Origin: Chloroflexota bacterium
GTDB lineage: Bacteria; Chloroflexota; Dehalococcoidia; Bin125
DNA: 64,000 bases
Assembly (NCBI GenBank): GCA_028873865.1
Contig: JAPPNI010000015.1
Coordinates: forward strand, 147,294-211,293
Reading direction: 5' to 3'
Below the pieces are notes generated by a model. The model was not told the DNA's origin. It did no database searches and saw only the letters and a program-made list of their open reading frames with translations. Made by a program: the position numbers and the translations under genes. Below, piece after piece: positions 24,136-33,700 of the stretch. Positions within the stretch are counted from its first letter, which is position 1; the number at the start of each line of letters is the position of its first letter.

Positions 24136-25566
24136 ATGACCTTGCCCAATGACGCTTGGGGCCTGCCCCTGACAACATCAGACAAAGCAGCCGAGGCCTA
24201 TCGGCTAGGGGTCGATCGGATGCTCTCCTACACCCTCGGCGTCGAGGACGCGCTGGGACGAGCTATCGAACTCGATCCCGGCTTTGCCCTGGCGCATGCG
24301 CAGCTCGGACTCTTCTATCTCTTCCGAGGGAACGGCAAACGCGCCGCCCAACTGGCCAATCAGGCGCATGAGCTGGCCGAGCGGGCGAGCCCGCGCGAGC
24401 AACGTCACGTCGCCATCCTCGGAGCAACGGCCCGAGGCAAGGCGCCGCAGGCTCCGGCACTGATCGAAGAGCACCTGGGCGAGACGCCGCGCGACGCCCC
24501 AATCCTGATGCAATGGTTCGGGGCCAACTTCTACGGTGGCGGAGTCGAGAAGCGAGAGCGCATGCTGGACAAGTTCGACAGCCTCGCGCCCGCCTACGGC
24601 GACGACTGGTGGTTCCTCAGCTGGCACGCGTTCGCCAATCACGAGATGGATCAGCTCGAACAAGCGCGAGAGCTGGTCCAACGCTCACTCGAGCTGCGCC
24701 GCCAGAACGGCCAGGCAGCCCACGCCATGTCGCACGTCTTCTTCGAGGAACACGACCTGACCGGCGGCGCCGGATTCCTTGGCGACTGGTTGACCGAGTT
24801 CCCCGAGCGGGCCGGGTTCTATCGTCACCTGACCTGGCACCAGGCGCTCTTCCTGCTCGCCAACGGCAAGCGTTCCGATGCGTTGGCGCTGCACGACGAA
24901 ACGATCCGCCCCGGCGCGGATGAGCACGGCGACGCGCTGGGCGGAGTCGCCGACGCCGCCTCCCTGCTCTGGCGCTGCCGCCTGCACGACTCCGTCGGCG
25001 GTGACGCCAGCGACCATCCAGACTGGCGGGCCATTGCCGAACTGGCCGACTCGGCCTTCCCTCGTCCGGGAACCGCTTGGGTCGACGTGCACCGGGCGAT
25101 GGCGCTGGCCGCGCTCGGCGACGAAGTTGGGCTGAGCAACCTGCTCGACGGTTTGAACGAGGCTGCCGAGCGAGGTCACACGACCGCCGGAACCGTGGTC
25201 GCCCCGGTCGTCGAAGCGCTCTCAGCGTTCGGCCAGGGCGACTATGAGTCCGCTGCAAGCGGCCTGGCAGAAGTGCGCGATTTGCTGGTCTCGCTGGGCG
25301 GTTCCAACGCGCAGCGCGACGTGTTCGAAGAGACGTTGGTCGAGGCGCGGCTGCGGGCCGGCCAGACCGAAGAGGCCATGAACCTGCTCAGAGAACGCCT
25401 CGATCGCGGCGCAACGGCCCGCGACCTCTTCCGCTGGGGTCGTCTGCAGACCGCGAAGGGGGAACTCGAGGAGGCGAAGGCGTCATTCCAACGGGCACGC
25501 GAGTTGTGGGCCGCCGGCGACACCGACGCCCCGGAGATGCGCGCGCTCCAGGAGGCCGCCGCGTGA
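24136..25566 (+). CDS. TTC38-like tetratricopeptide repeat protein
   Basis: A 476-aa helical-repeat protein. The start (D-A-W-G-L-P-L-T-T-S-D-K-A-A-E-A-Y) and the late S-L-G-G-S-N-A-Q-R-D-V-F motif are typical of the TTC38 family, whose role is unknown in bacteria and animals. TPR-like helix pairs run through the protein, with the first near residues 37-70. No signal peptide or membrane segment. Its stop overlaps the GTG start of the ClpS-like gene, and the selenoprotein candidate follows 29 bases later, so the three probably form one operon. A scaffold or substrate-binding role for the partners is conjecture. Confidence 0.85.
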   Translation: MTLPNDAWGLPLTTSDKAAEAYRLGVDRMLSYTLGVEDALGRAIELDPGFALAHAQLGLFYLFRGNGKRAAQLANQAHELAERASPREQRHVAILGATARGKAPQAPALIEEHLGETPRDAPILMQWFGANFYGGGVEKRERMLDKFDSLAPAYGDDWWFLSWHAFANHEMDQLEQARELVQRSLELRRQNGQAAHAMSHVFFEEHDLTGGAGFLGDWLTEFPERAGFYRHLTWHQALFLLANGKRSDALALHDETIRPGADEHGDALGGVADAASLLWRCRLHDSVGGDASDHPDWRAIAELADSAFPRPGTAWVDVHRAMALAALGDEVGLSNLLDGLNEAAERGHTTAGTVVAPVVEALSAFGQGDYESAASGLAEVRDLLVSLGGSNAQRDVFEETLVEARLRAGQTEEAMNLLRERLDRGATARDLFRWGRLQTAKGELEEAKASFQRARELWAAGDTDAPEMRALQEAAA

Positions 25567-25907
25567 CTTCACAGCCATCCGTTCCGCGTCCCGATGTTGT
25601 TGTCGAAGACGATGTCGACGCCGAACGGGGCAGTGAGCTGGAGAAGCGCTTTCACCTCTTCCTGCACGACTCCGACGACCACACCTACGAGTACGTGATC
25701 GAGATGCTGGGCGCGGTCTTCGGCTACTCCAAGGAGAAAGCCTTCGCGATCGCCTCCATGATCGACGGCCACGGTCGGGGAATCGTCGAAACGGCCGACT
25801 ACGACACCGTCAAGAAACACCAGGACCAGATCCACGGCTGGGGCCCCGATCCAAGAATCCCGCACTGCCAGGGTTCGTTGTCCGCGACGATCGAGGAAGC
25901 GCCTTAA
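25563..25907 (+). CDS. clpS: ClpS-family Clp protease adaptor
   Basis: A 114-aa protein with a ~25-residue acidic N-terminal extension and a ClpS core: F-H-L-F-L-H-D-S-D-D-H-T-Y-E-Y-V-I-E-M-L, then F-G-Y-S-K-E-K-A, M-I-D-G-H-G-R-G-I-V-E-T, and C-Q-G-S-L-S-A-T-I-E-E-A. ClpS docks on ClpA/ClpC and delivers N-degron substrates. The H-D-S-D-D-H segment stands where most ClpS have N-D-D-x-T, so substrate choice may differ. The GTG start at 25563 overlaps the TTC38-like stop. An operon with TTC38 and a GrdB-like protein is not a usual clpS context, and no clpA is nearby. Confidence 0.82.
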   Translation: MTSQPSVPRPDVVVEDDVDAERGSELEKRFHLFLHDSDDHTYEYVIEMLGAVFGYSKEKAFAIASMIDGHGRGIVETADYDTVKKHQDQIHGWGPDPRIPHCQGSLSATIEEAP

Positions 25908-25936
25908 CCTGCCAATCGACTGACTGGAGCAATGTC

Positions 25937-27268
25937 ATGGTCCGACTGAGCGATCTACACCCCGAAGAGGCCGAGCACATGCTGCAACGCGCCGAGCAAC
26001 TGCGGCGCCGCCAGTTCGACCATGAAGCCACACCCTGGGTTACCCCGCCGCCGCTCGCGGATTCGAAGATCGCGCTGATCACGACCGCCGCGCTGCATCG
26101 GCGCGACGATCCGCCATTCCGTTTCGCCGACTCCGGCTATCGGACGATCCCCGACGACATCGATCCGAATGATCTGGTTCAGTCGCATATCAGCGTCAAC
26201 TTCGATCGCACGCACTATCAGCGCGACATCAACGTCGTCCTGCCGATCGAGCGAATGCATGAACTCGCCGACGCCGGAGAGATCGGCGGGGTCTCGTTAA
26301 CTCACTACTCGATTCTCGGCGCGACGGAGGCGTTCTTGCTCGAACCGTCGGCCGCCGAGATGGCCCAGCGCATGCACGATGAAGGCGTCGATGCGGCGCT
26401 GCTCGTTCCCGTTTGACCGGTTTGCACGGCCGCCGTCGGCGTGCTCTCCCACTTCCTCCAACGACACGGAATCGCGACGACCAGCATCAGCCTGATCCGC
26501 GAACAGTCCGAAGCGATTCATCCACCGCGGGCGCTGTGGGTGCCGTTCCCATTGGGACGACCGCTCGGAGTCGCCGACAACCCCGAGTTCCAGACCGACG
26601 TGCTGCGCAGCGCGCTCGGTCTGCTTGAGAGCGCCATGGAGCCCACGATCGCCGATTATCCGCACGACGCGCCGGACGGCGGCGGTGACGGCGTCTGGGC
26701 CTGCGCGATTGAACTGCCAACCCCTGAAGTGAGCGAACTGGAGGCGTCGCTGCGCGCCGAGATTGACCTGCTCATGCCGCGCTACCTGGAGGCGCGCCGT
26801 CGTCGTGGCCGCTCAACATTCGGCATGAGCGGCGCCACGCTCGAGCAGATCGATCAACTGGTGGCATACGCCGTCGCCGTAGCGGAAGGCAGCGGCTTCA
26901 ACCAGATTCCCGCATCGGCAGCAGGTCCGGACTGGATTCATCCGACGCCGATGCTCATCCGTTTCGTGATCGAGGATCTGCGAGCCTTCTACCAGGAAGC
27001 CGTCACATCCGACACCGACGCCGGCCCCCCGTCGCAACGCGACATGCACACCTGGATCTTCCAGGAAACCGCGTTGGGACGCCTGCTCAAACAGATCGCC
27101 CAGCAAATCACCGAACACGACGACCCCCGGCTCCGCTTGATGCGCGGATTCATCATCCCGGAAGGCTTCTGGGAAGGCGATCGAGCATTCGGAGGCATCC
27201 CCGCCGGCATGACCCCCGACGATTACGTCCGCAGCATTCGTCCGTATCTAATCGGCGAGCAGGCGTGA
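25937..27268 (+). CDS. GrdB/PrdB-family protein with in-frame UGA (selenocysteine)
   Basis: One 443-aa reading frame interrupted only by TGA at 26414-26416 (codon 160). The two halves are in the same frame and both belong to the glycine/sarcosine/betaine/D-proline reductase selenoprotein B family. The first half has H-x-R-R-D-D-P-P-F, S-H-I-S-V-N-F-D-R, Y-S-I-L-G-A-T and G-V-D-A-A-L-L-V-P-V. The second has A-A-V-G-V-L-S-H-F-L-Q-R-H-G-I and P-P-R-A-L-W-V-P-F-P-L-G-R-P-L-G. The UGA falls exactly at the redox site, giving U160-P-V-C163. A hairpin begins 7 bases later. Best read as selenocysteine; a nonsense mutation or sequencing error is the alternative. A reductive role on a thiol- or amine-linked substrate is likely; the exact substrate is unknown. 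Third gene of the TTC38-ClpS unit. Confidence 0.85.
26424..26444 (+). promoter_or_regulatory. Candidate bacterial SECIS hairpin
   Basis: Right after the in-frame UGA the mRNA can fold as GCACG / bulged G / CCG / loop CCGU / CGG / CGUGC: eight pairs, one bulge and a 4-nt loop ending in GU. The loop starts 16 nt after the UGA, close to the spacing of known bacterial SECIS elements, which also use a bulge and a GU in the apical loop. Drawn by hand; no energy was computed. Confidence 0.55.
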
Positions 27269-27292
27269 CTCGAAGCACCAATGTCCTCCGTC

Positions 27293-27313
27293 ATTCCCAG
27301 CTTGGCTGGGAAT
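27293..27313. repeat. REP-like palindrome
   Basis: ATTCCCAGC and GCTGGGAAT flank a 3-nt loop (TTG), a perfect 9-bp stem set in T-C-ATTCCC...GGGAAT-CTCG. This resembles the dispersed GTCATTCCC-type palindromes common in many bacterial genomes. It lies 25 bases after the selenoprotein stop and just upstream of the A/T-richer HsdR_N gene, so it may mark an insertion boundary or end the operon. Confidence 0.5.
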
Positions 27314-27386
27314 CTCGACTTCTAGACCAAGTCGCCCGCTGAAGATGAGCCAAGGGTGCTCGCTAGCATTGCGGTGGAGGCCTTGA

Positions 27387-28499
27387 ATGCCGCTACAGGA
27401 CGTCATTACGAGAGTCCAGGCAGAGATCCGAGATGTCGGAATCGGCATCAACGAAGCCGATGCAAGGACGGGACTCATCGCGCCGATTCTGTCTGCGTTG
27501 GGCTGGGAAGGCTTAGCGCGAATACGTTCCGAATACTCCGTTGACCGAGGGCAGATGAGGTGGGACTATGCCTTGCTTGACTCAAATGGTTCGCCCGTAG
27601 GAGTGATCGAAGCAAAGGCGCCCCGCGAGGATCTAGCAACACATATCGACCAGCCCCTCACCTACGCAGCGCGCAAAGGTGTCGACTTTTGCGTGCTTAC
27701 CAGCGGAGTGTTGTGGTGGCTCTACCTGCCTCGCGAACGAGGCGATCCTGCACAACGGCGGTTCGCTGCAATTGACCTACGTGTCGACGACGTACAGGAA
27801 GTTACAGCGATTCTCGAATCTTGCCTCAGATACGAAGTACTCATAGGCGGTGCAGGCGAGAAGCATGCTAGGGGACTGCTGGAGGCACTGAGGCTGGAGC
27901 AGCTCGTACGTAGCGAGATACCACGCGCTTGGCGACGGCTCCTCGAAGGACCAAATGAGATGCTCGTCGAGCTCGTTCAAGAAGATGTAGAAGCTGCGAT
28001 CGGTGAACGTCCCGCCTACGAGTTCGTCAAGAGTGAACTAAGCAAAATCGTGGTTCCCCGTCGAACTGAGGCGACTACGGAGAGACAGGGAAGAACTCCC
28101 ACACTAGCGCCTCTGCCCGTAGCTCCTGCTCCGACTACAAGCCAGCAAACACGGCAAGCGAGTTCCACCTCCGCTGGGAGGCCTACCGGGATAAGGCTCA
28201 AGGGAGAGCATCGTCGAGTTGCCAACACTTGGAACGACGCGCTCTACCAGCTGGCAGTGCTCATTCTGCAGCGTCACCCGAGTGACTTCGACCGGGTCTT
28301 AGATTGGAGCGGACCTAACCGGCCGTACGTTGTACTGAACAAGGAGGACGTTCCTCGCACCCGCCGACCTAAACGGATCGCTGACTCACCCTATCACCTG
28401 GACATGAACTGGAGCAGTTCGGGTGTAAAGGCGCGTGTGCAGGAACTGCTGAGATTGTTTGACTATGCATCTGCCGACTTTGAGTTTGAGTTTGACTAA
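27387..28499 (+). CDS. Stand-alone HsdR N-terminal-type (PD-(D/E)XK) protein
   Basis: A 370-aa protein whose first ~150 residues match the type I restriction enzyme R-subunit N-terminal domain. Features are T-G-L-I-A-P-I-L-S-A-L-G-W and a nuclease-like core W-D-Y-A-L-L-D followed by V-G-V-I-E-A-K-A-P (D then E-x-K), then L-T-S-G-V-L-W-W-L-Y. No helicase domains follow. The C-terminal part (after a Pro/Thr/Ser-rich linker at about 225-265) is unrecognised. There is no hsdM or hsdS nearby, so this is not a full type I system; it may be a solitary defence-type or repair nuclease. Base composition is visibly richer in A/T and codon choice less GC-biased than its neighbours, suggesting horizontal transfer. 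Confidence 0.78.
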   Translation: MPLQDVITRVQAEIRDVGIGINEADARTGLIAPILSALGWEGLARIRSEYSVDRGQMRWDYALLDSNGSPVGVIEAKAPREDLATHIDQPLTYAARKGVDFCVLTSGVLWWLYLPRERGDPAQRRFAAIDLRVDDVQEVTAILESCLRYEVLIGGAGEKHARGLLEALRLEQLVRSEIPRAWRRLLEGPNEMLVELVQEDVEAAIGERPAYEFVKSELSKIVVPRRTEATTERQGRTPTLAPLPVAPAPTTSQQTRQASSTSAGRPTGIRLKGEHRRVANTWNDALYQLAVLILQRHPSDFDRVLDWSGPNRPYVVLNKEDVPRTRRPKRIADSPYHLDMNWSSSGVKARVQELLRLFDYASADFEFEFD

Positions 28500-28567
28500 C
28501 GAGCCCGTGTAGTGCCACTCGCCGTTGAGTTCTGAGTGTCCCGCGGGTCTTCATCTCACCGACTCGG

Positions 28568-30781
28568 ATGGGGGATGTTGTGAGCGAAGCGTCACCGGCT
28601 GCGACCGATCCTCTACTAGCCGCGCTCCGGGACTCTTACGGCTACGACTCCTTCCGCCCGCAGCAGCGAGAGACGATCGAACACGTCCTCGACGGCGGCG
28701 ACGCGCTGGTCTTGATGCCGACCGGCGGAGGCAAATCGCTCTGCTACCAGCTCCCGGCAATCCTCACCGACGGCCTGACCGTCGTGGTCTCACCGCTCAT
28801 CGCACTGATGCACGACCAGGTCACGGCCTTGCAGCGGGCGGGTGCGAATGCGCAGTATCTGAACAGCACCCTGTCGCCGATGGAAACGGCGCAGGTCGAG
28901 CGCCTGGTCGTCGAGGGAACGGTCAAGCTGCTCTACGTCGCGCCCGAGCGGGTCAACACCGACCGCTTCCGTGACCTCCTCGAACGGCGCAATCCGACCC
29001 TGATCGCGATCGACGAAGCGCACTGCATCTCCGAATGGGGACACGAGTTTCGCCCGGACTACCGCGTCCTCAGGCGGCTCACCGAGCGTTTCGTCGACGT
29101 GCCAACCGTCGCCTGCACCGCGACCGCTACCCCGCAGGTCCAGCGCGACATCATCGACCAGCTCGACCGTCCGCGCATGCAGACCTACATCACCAGCTTC
29201 ATGCGCGACAACCTCACGCTGCGAGTCGTGCCCAAGCGCAAGGCCGTGGATCGGCTGGCCGCGCGACTGAAGCAACTGTCGGGCGGAGCCGCCATCGTCT
29301 ACAGCCAGTCACGGCGCAGCACCGAGCAAACCGCGGACGGCCTGCGACGACGCGGGGTCCAGGCCGAGCACTACCACGCCGGAATGAACGGCCAGGATCG
29401 CCACGCCGTCCAGGACCGTTTCCTCAGCGGCGAGACGCCGGTGATCTGCGCAACCATCGCCTTTGGCATGGGCATCGACAAACCGGACATCCGCATCGTC
29501 GCCCACCTTGACATGCCGCCCTCGATCGAGTCCTACTACCAGGAGACCGGCCGCGCCGGCCGCGACGGCCAGCCATCGGAGTGCCTGCTGTTCTACACCA
29601 AGGGCGTCTGGCATCAGCAGATGTTCTTCATCAACCAGCTCACCGACGACGGCGAGCGCCAGCAGCGAATCAATCGCCTGCGCACGATGATGAACTTCAG
29701 CGAACAGACGCAGTGCCGTTGGTCGAGGATCCTGCAGTACTTCGGCGAACAGCCCGCGTCCTCCCAATGCGGCCACTGCGACAACTGCCTCGGAGCGGAG
29801 GACACGGTGACAGACGATTCGGCGCCCAGGCTGCTTGAGTTTGAGGATTCGTCGACCTCGCAGGACTCTGACCAACCGCGGCCGCTGAGCGCAGAGGATG
29901 AGCGACTGTTCGAGGCCCTGAGGCAGCGTCGCCTGCAGCTGTCGCGAGATGAAGGCGTCTCCGCCTTTGTCGTGGCGAGCAACCGGGAGTTGGCCGAACT
30001 GGCGAGGGCGAAACCTCGCTCCCCCGCCGACCTCGAAGCGATCAAAGGGTTCGGCCGAAGAAAAGTCGAGAAGTACGGCCCCGCACTGTTGCAGGTGATC
30101 GCCCAGTCACCCGACGAAAGTTCCACCGCATCCGAGGTCGAACCTGAGTCACCGTCGCTCGCCCAGCCACCGGTCGAGAACGACAAGGACACACCGCCTG
30201 AGGATTGGCAGCAACGTTTCAACGCCCTGGCCGAGTGGCGAACCATGATCAGCGCCAATGAGCAGTGCGATCCCTCCGACCTGCTGACCTTCGCCGCCAT
30301 GCGTCAACTGGCGGAACGGCGGCTGGAGTCGATTCAGCAACTATCAGCCGTCGAGGGCGTCGGCTCGCTCGCGATCGAGCGCTACGCGGAAGAGCTGGCG
30401 CTGATCGTCGGCGTTCCCGGTTCGACGGCACAGCCTTCGGTGGATGTCCAGGCGAGCGAGTCGCCAGCGCAGCAGAGCTGGGAGACCACGCTGGAGCTGT
30501 ATCAGTCCGGTCACACCCTGCTGGCCATCGCCGAGCGCCGCATGTTGTCCCCGGCGACCATCGCCTCCCACCTCGTAACGGCGATGCGCCATGGAAGTGA
30601 CCTCGACCTGGGACCAGCGCTGCCGTCGACGGAGATGGTGCAAGAGGTGCGCCGCTTACTGTCCAGCGATCCGGACGCGAGCGTCTCCAACCTGCACGAG
30701 CGGCTGGAGTATCGATTGTCCCGGGCGGAATTGCGGCTCGTCGAGGCCCATCTGCGACCGCCGCAGATCGTCGACGACTAG
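28568..30781 (+). CDS. recQ: ATP-dependent DNA helicase RecQ
   Basis: A 737-aa 3'-5' superfamily 2 helicase for recombination and repair. Motifs: F-R-P-Q-Q-R-E-T-I (motif 0), P-T-G-G-G-K-S with K56, D-E-A-H, T-A-T-A-T, Q-S-R-R-S, F-G-M-G-I-D-K-P-D and Q-E-T-G-R-A-G-R-D-G. The zinc-binding region (C-R-W then C-G-H-C-D-N-C) is followed by two HRDC-like domains, each with a G-x-G-R/S motif, and a helix-turn-helix-type end. Two HRDC-like units make it longer than Escherichia coli RecQ. A GTG at 28580, with GGGGGA before it, is a good alternative start. The stop overlaps the convergent lhr stop by 4 bases. Confidence 0.95.
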   Translation: MGDVVSEASPAATDPLLAALRDSYGYDSFRPQQRETIEHVLDGGDALVLMPTGGGKSLCYQLPAILTDGLTVVVSPLIALMHDQVTALQRAGANAQYLNSTLSPMETAQVERLVVEGTVKLLYVAPERVNTDRFRDLLERRNPTLIAIDEAHCISEWGHEFRPDYRVLRRLTERFVDVPTVACTATATPQVQRDIIDQLDRPRMQTYITSFMRDNLTLRVVPKRKAVDRLAARLKQLSGGAAIVYSQSRRSTEQTADGLRRRGVQAEHYHAGMNGQDRHAVQDRFLSGETPVICATIAFGMGIDKPDIRIVAHLDMPPSIESYYQETGRAGRDGQPSECLLFYTKGVWHQQMFFINQLTDDGERQQRINRLRTMMNFSEQTQCRWSRILQYFGEQPASSQCGHCDNCLGAEDTVTDDSAPRLLEFEDSSTSQDSDQPRPLSAEDERLFEALRQRRLQLSRDEGVSAFVVASNRELAELARAKPRSPADLEAIKGFGRRKVEKYGPALLQVIAQSPDESSTASEVEPESPSLAQPPVENDKDTPPEDWQQRFNALAEWRTMISANEQCDPSDLLTFAAMRQLAERRLESIQQLSAVEGVGSLAIERYAEELALIVGVPGSTAQPSVDVQASESPAQQSWETTLELYQSGHTLLAIAERRMLSPATIASHLVTAMRHGSDLDLGPALPSTEMVQEVRRLLSSDPDASVSNLHERLEYRLSRAELRLVEAHLRPPQIVDD

Positions 30782-33700
30782 TCCGCCGCGGCGGCGCCAG
30801 ACACGGCCGACTCCAGCGGCACGCCGTCAACAAGAGTCAGCTTCGCTCCCAACCTCGCGGGCACCTTCTGACCCGGCAGCAGGATGCCAACCAGGTTGCA
30901 GGGATCGCTCGCCGCGACCGTGATCTTCTCATCGGTCGCAGCGGCACGGCGCACGGCTCGGAGCTGGTCGAGCGCGGCGGGCAGCGCGAACTGCTCACCC
31001 AGCAGACCCTGAATGAATCGGCCGCCCCGAATTTCCCCTCGCGCCTCCAGACGCCGCAGCGCGCGCAGCACGTCCCGCCATTGGATGGTCAGGCTCTCTC
31101 GCCCTCCGCTCGTGGCCAGCTCCCTCGACACGACGCCGTAACGACGGAGCAGAACGTCCGCGACCCGCTCGGCCAGCTCGTCGGCCTCGATCGGATCCGT
31201 CGGACCCTCCATGGTCGGCGGTAGCGCCGCCCAGCGGCCGGCCGGTCCCTCGCCGATGAACACGCCCCCGCCTCCATAGCGAGGACGCCGGGAACGGCGG
31301 TTGGGTCGGATCAGTTGCCGCAAACCCTGGAAGCCGTCGGCATGAGCGAGTCCGGTGGCGACCAGCTCTCGGAGTCCGCCCTCGACATCAGTCGCGAGTC
31401 GGCGCGTGCCGTCGACCAGCTCGTCAAAGAACAGGGCGCCGCGTTCCTCCAGCAGTCGCAGGATCTGGCTCGCCGAGCCGCCGTCGGCGTGAAGTTGTTC
31501 GGCCACATCGGGCTGTGTCTCGGGCGCATAGCGCCCGCGGGCCGCCGCCAGAGGAGCCGGCTGGCGGACGGCCATCAGCAGCGATCGGAAGTCGCGCCGC
31601 AACGCCAGGGCGATCGGCGTCGTCTTGGTCGGCGCCCGACGTGCCGAGCGCGCCGTCAGACGGGCCCACGCGACATCGCCGGCGAGACAAAGTTCATCCA
31701 GCCAGGCTTCCCGGTAGTCGGCGACGCGCGGCGCAATCAGCTCGCGCTCCCAGGCGGCGGCGGGTGCCTCGAATCCCTGAAGCTGTTCGATCACCGCGCG
31801 AACGCCCGCCTTGCCCGAGAGTCGCGTGTCAGGAGTCAGGTGCTGCCACCGAAGCAGGAAGCGCAGATAGTGCTGGACAGTCACCGGTTCGATCTCGGCG
31901 CGCAGCCGGGCGATCGTATACCGATGAATCCGCGCCAGCAGCCGACGATCGCAGTACTCTTCGGCATCGTTCGAGCCCAGCGTCGGCGTGAACTGGCCCC
32001 GCATGATCTCGCCGAACGCTTCGAGCTGGGCCAACCCGTATCCGCAGTCCTGCTCCGACAGGCCGCAGCGCCGCGACAGCTCCTCCGCCACAATCGGTCC
32101 GGAGATTTCTAGGTGTCCGCGGACCAGTTTGAGCCGCGCATCTTCGCGATCGGCCGGCAGGATCAGCGCCGACTCGGGAACCGAAAAGCCGGGCTCGACC
32201 GCGTGGTCGGGGAACAACTGCCGGATCGATTCCAGGTGCTCGGCGGCGAACCAGACCGCGCCCTCCGGACCCTCAGCGCGAGCGGCGCGGCCGTCTTCCC
32301 GCAACTCAGCGAACATCAGCGGCGTGCCAGCATCGGCCAGCACTGGCGAGAGCGTCGACAATTCGCTCTCGCGCAGCGCAACCACCGAGAGCAACAGTTC
32401 GTGCAATTCGTCCGCATCCCGGATCGGTGGGAAGGCTTCGTCCTGCACCCGTTCGATCGCGTCGATATCGAGCTTGCCCAGGTCGCGTTGTTCATTGGGC
32501 AGCGTGCGCCGGGTCATCACGGCGCGCGCGCGACGCTCCTCCAGCGGTGCGTCGTCGAGGAATCCGAACGGGTTGATGTTGATGATGCTCTGCGCCATCC
32601 CCGACGGCGTCACCGTGTCGCGGGCGTGCAGCCGAATCTCGCCGCGCTCGATCCGTTCCAGCACGCCGATCAGCGCGTCGGTGTCGACCGCTTCGTGCAG
32701 GCAGTCGTCCATCGTTTGTGCGATCAGCGGATGGTCGGGTACCTCGAGCGGCCCGGCCAGGTTCTCCTGGCAGCCGACCTGCGCGGGGAAGACGGCGGCC
32801 AGCAAGTCGTCGGCGATCATTCGTTGCAGGTAAGGCGGGACTTCCTTCGCCCCGCGCCGTCGAGGGACGGCCAGCGCGCGGGTCGCCGCCCAGCGCCAGC
32901 GCGTGTTCCAGAACGGCGCGTAGAGCACCGCCTGGCGCAGCGACTGTTCGGCGTTGTCCGACCTCAGGTACTCAAACGCCTCCTCGAGCGGGAACGACTG
33001 CGTCGGACCCAGCGAGAGCAAGATGCCCTCCTCGTTGGCGGCCGCCTGCAGCTCGAAATCGAACCGCACGCAGAATCGCTTGCGCAGCGCCAGTCCCCAG
33101 GCCCGGTTGACGCCCGAGCCGAACGGCGCGTGCACGACCAACTGTTGCCCGCCGCCCTCGTCGAAGAATCGCTCGAAGACCACGTCGGTATCCGATGGCA
33201 TCACCTGTAGCGATTCCTGCGCCTCGGCCAGGTACTCGACCATCTGCTCGGCTGCAATCGCCTGCATGTGGCACTCCCGCTGCAGATACCGCGATGCCGA
33301 CTCCGGATCGTCTGCCATCCGCCCGATCTCGCGTCGCAGCTCCCCAACGGCAGCCGACAGTTCAATGCTGCGTCCCGGCGCCTCACCCAGCCAGAACGGG
33401 ATCGTTGGCGGAGCGCCGTGCGCATCCTCGACCCGGACGATGCCCTTGTTCTCGACTCGGCGAATCTTCCACGAGGTGCTGCCCAGCAGGAAGATGTCGC
33501 CGGCGGCCGTTTCGATCGCGAAGTCCTCGTTAACCGTGCCGATGAACGCCCCCTCGGGCTCCTTGATCACGCGGTAATCGCCGGTTTCGGGGATCGTGCC
33601 GCCGTTCAGAATCGCCGTCATCCGAGCCGCGCGGCGAGGCTTGACCACACCGTTGATCCGGTCGCGGTGCAGCAGCGGATTCGAGCGTCCGCCACCCTCA

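Noticed and set aside
26414..27268. Second half of the selenoprotein as a separate gene starting at 26441
   Set aside because: It shares frame and family with the first half, and the only break is a TGA at the redox position. The separate start has no ribosome site and would cut the domain.
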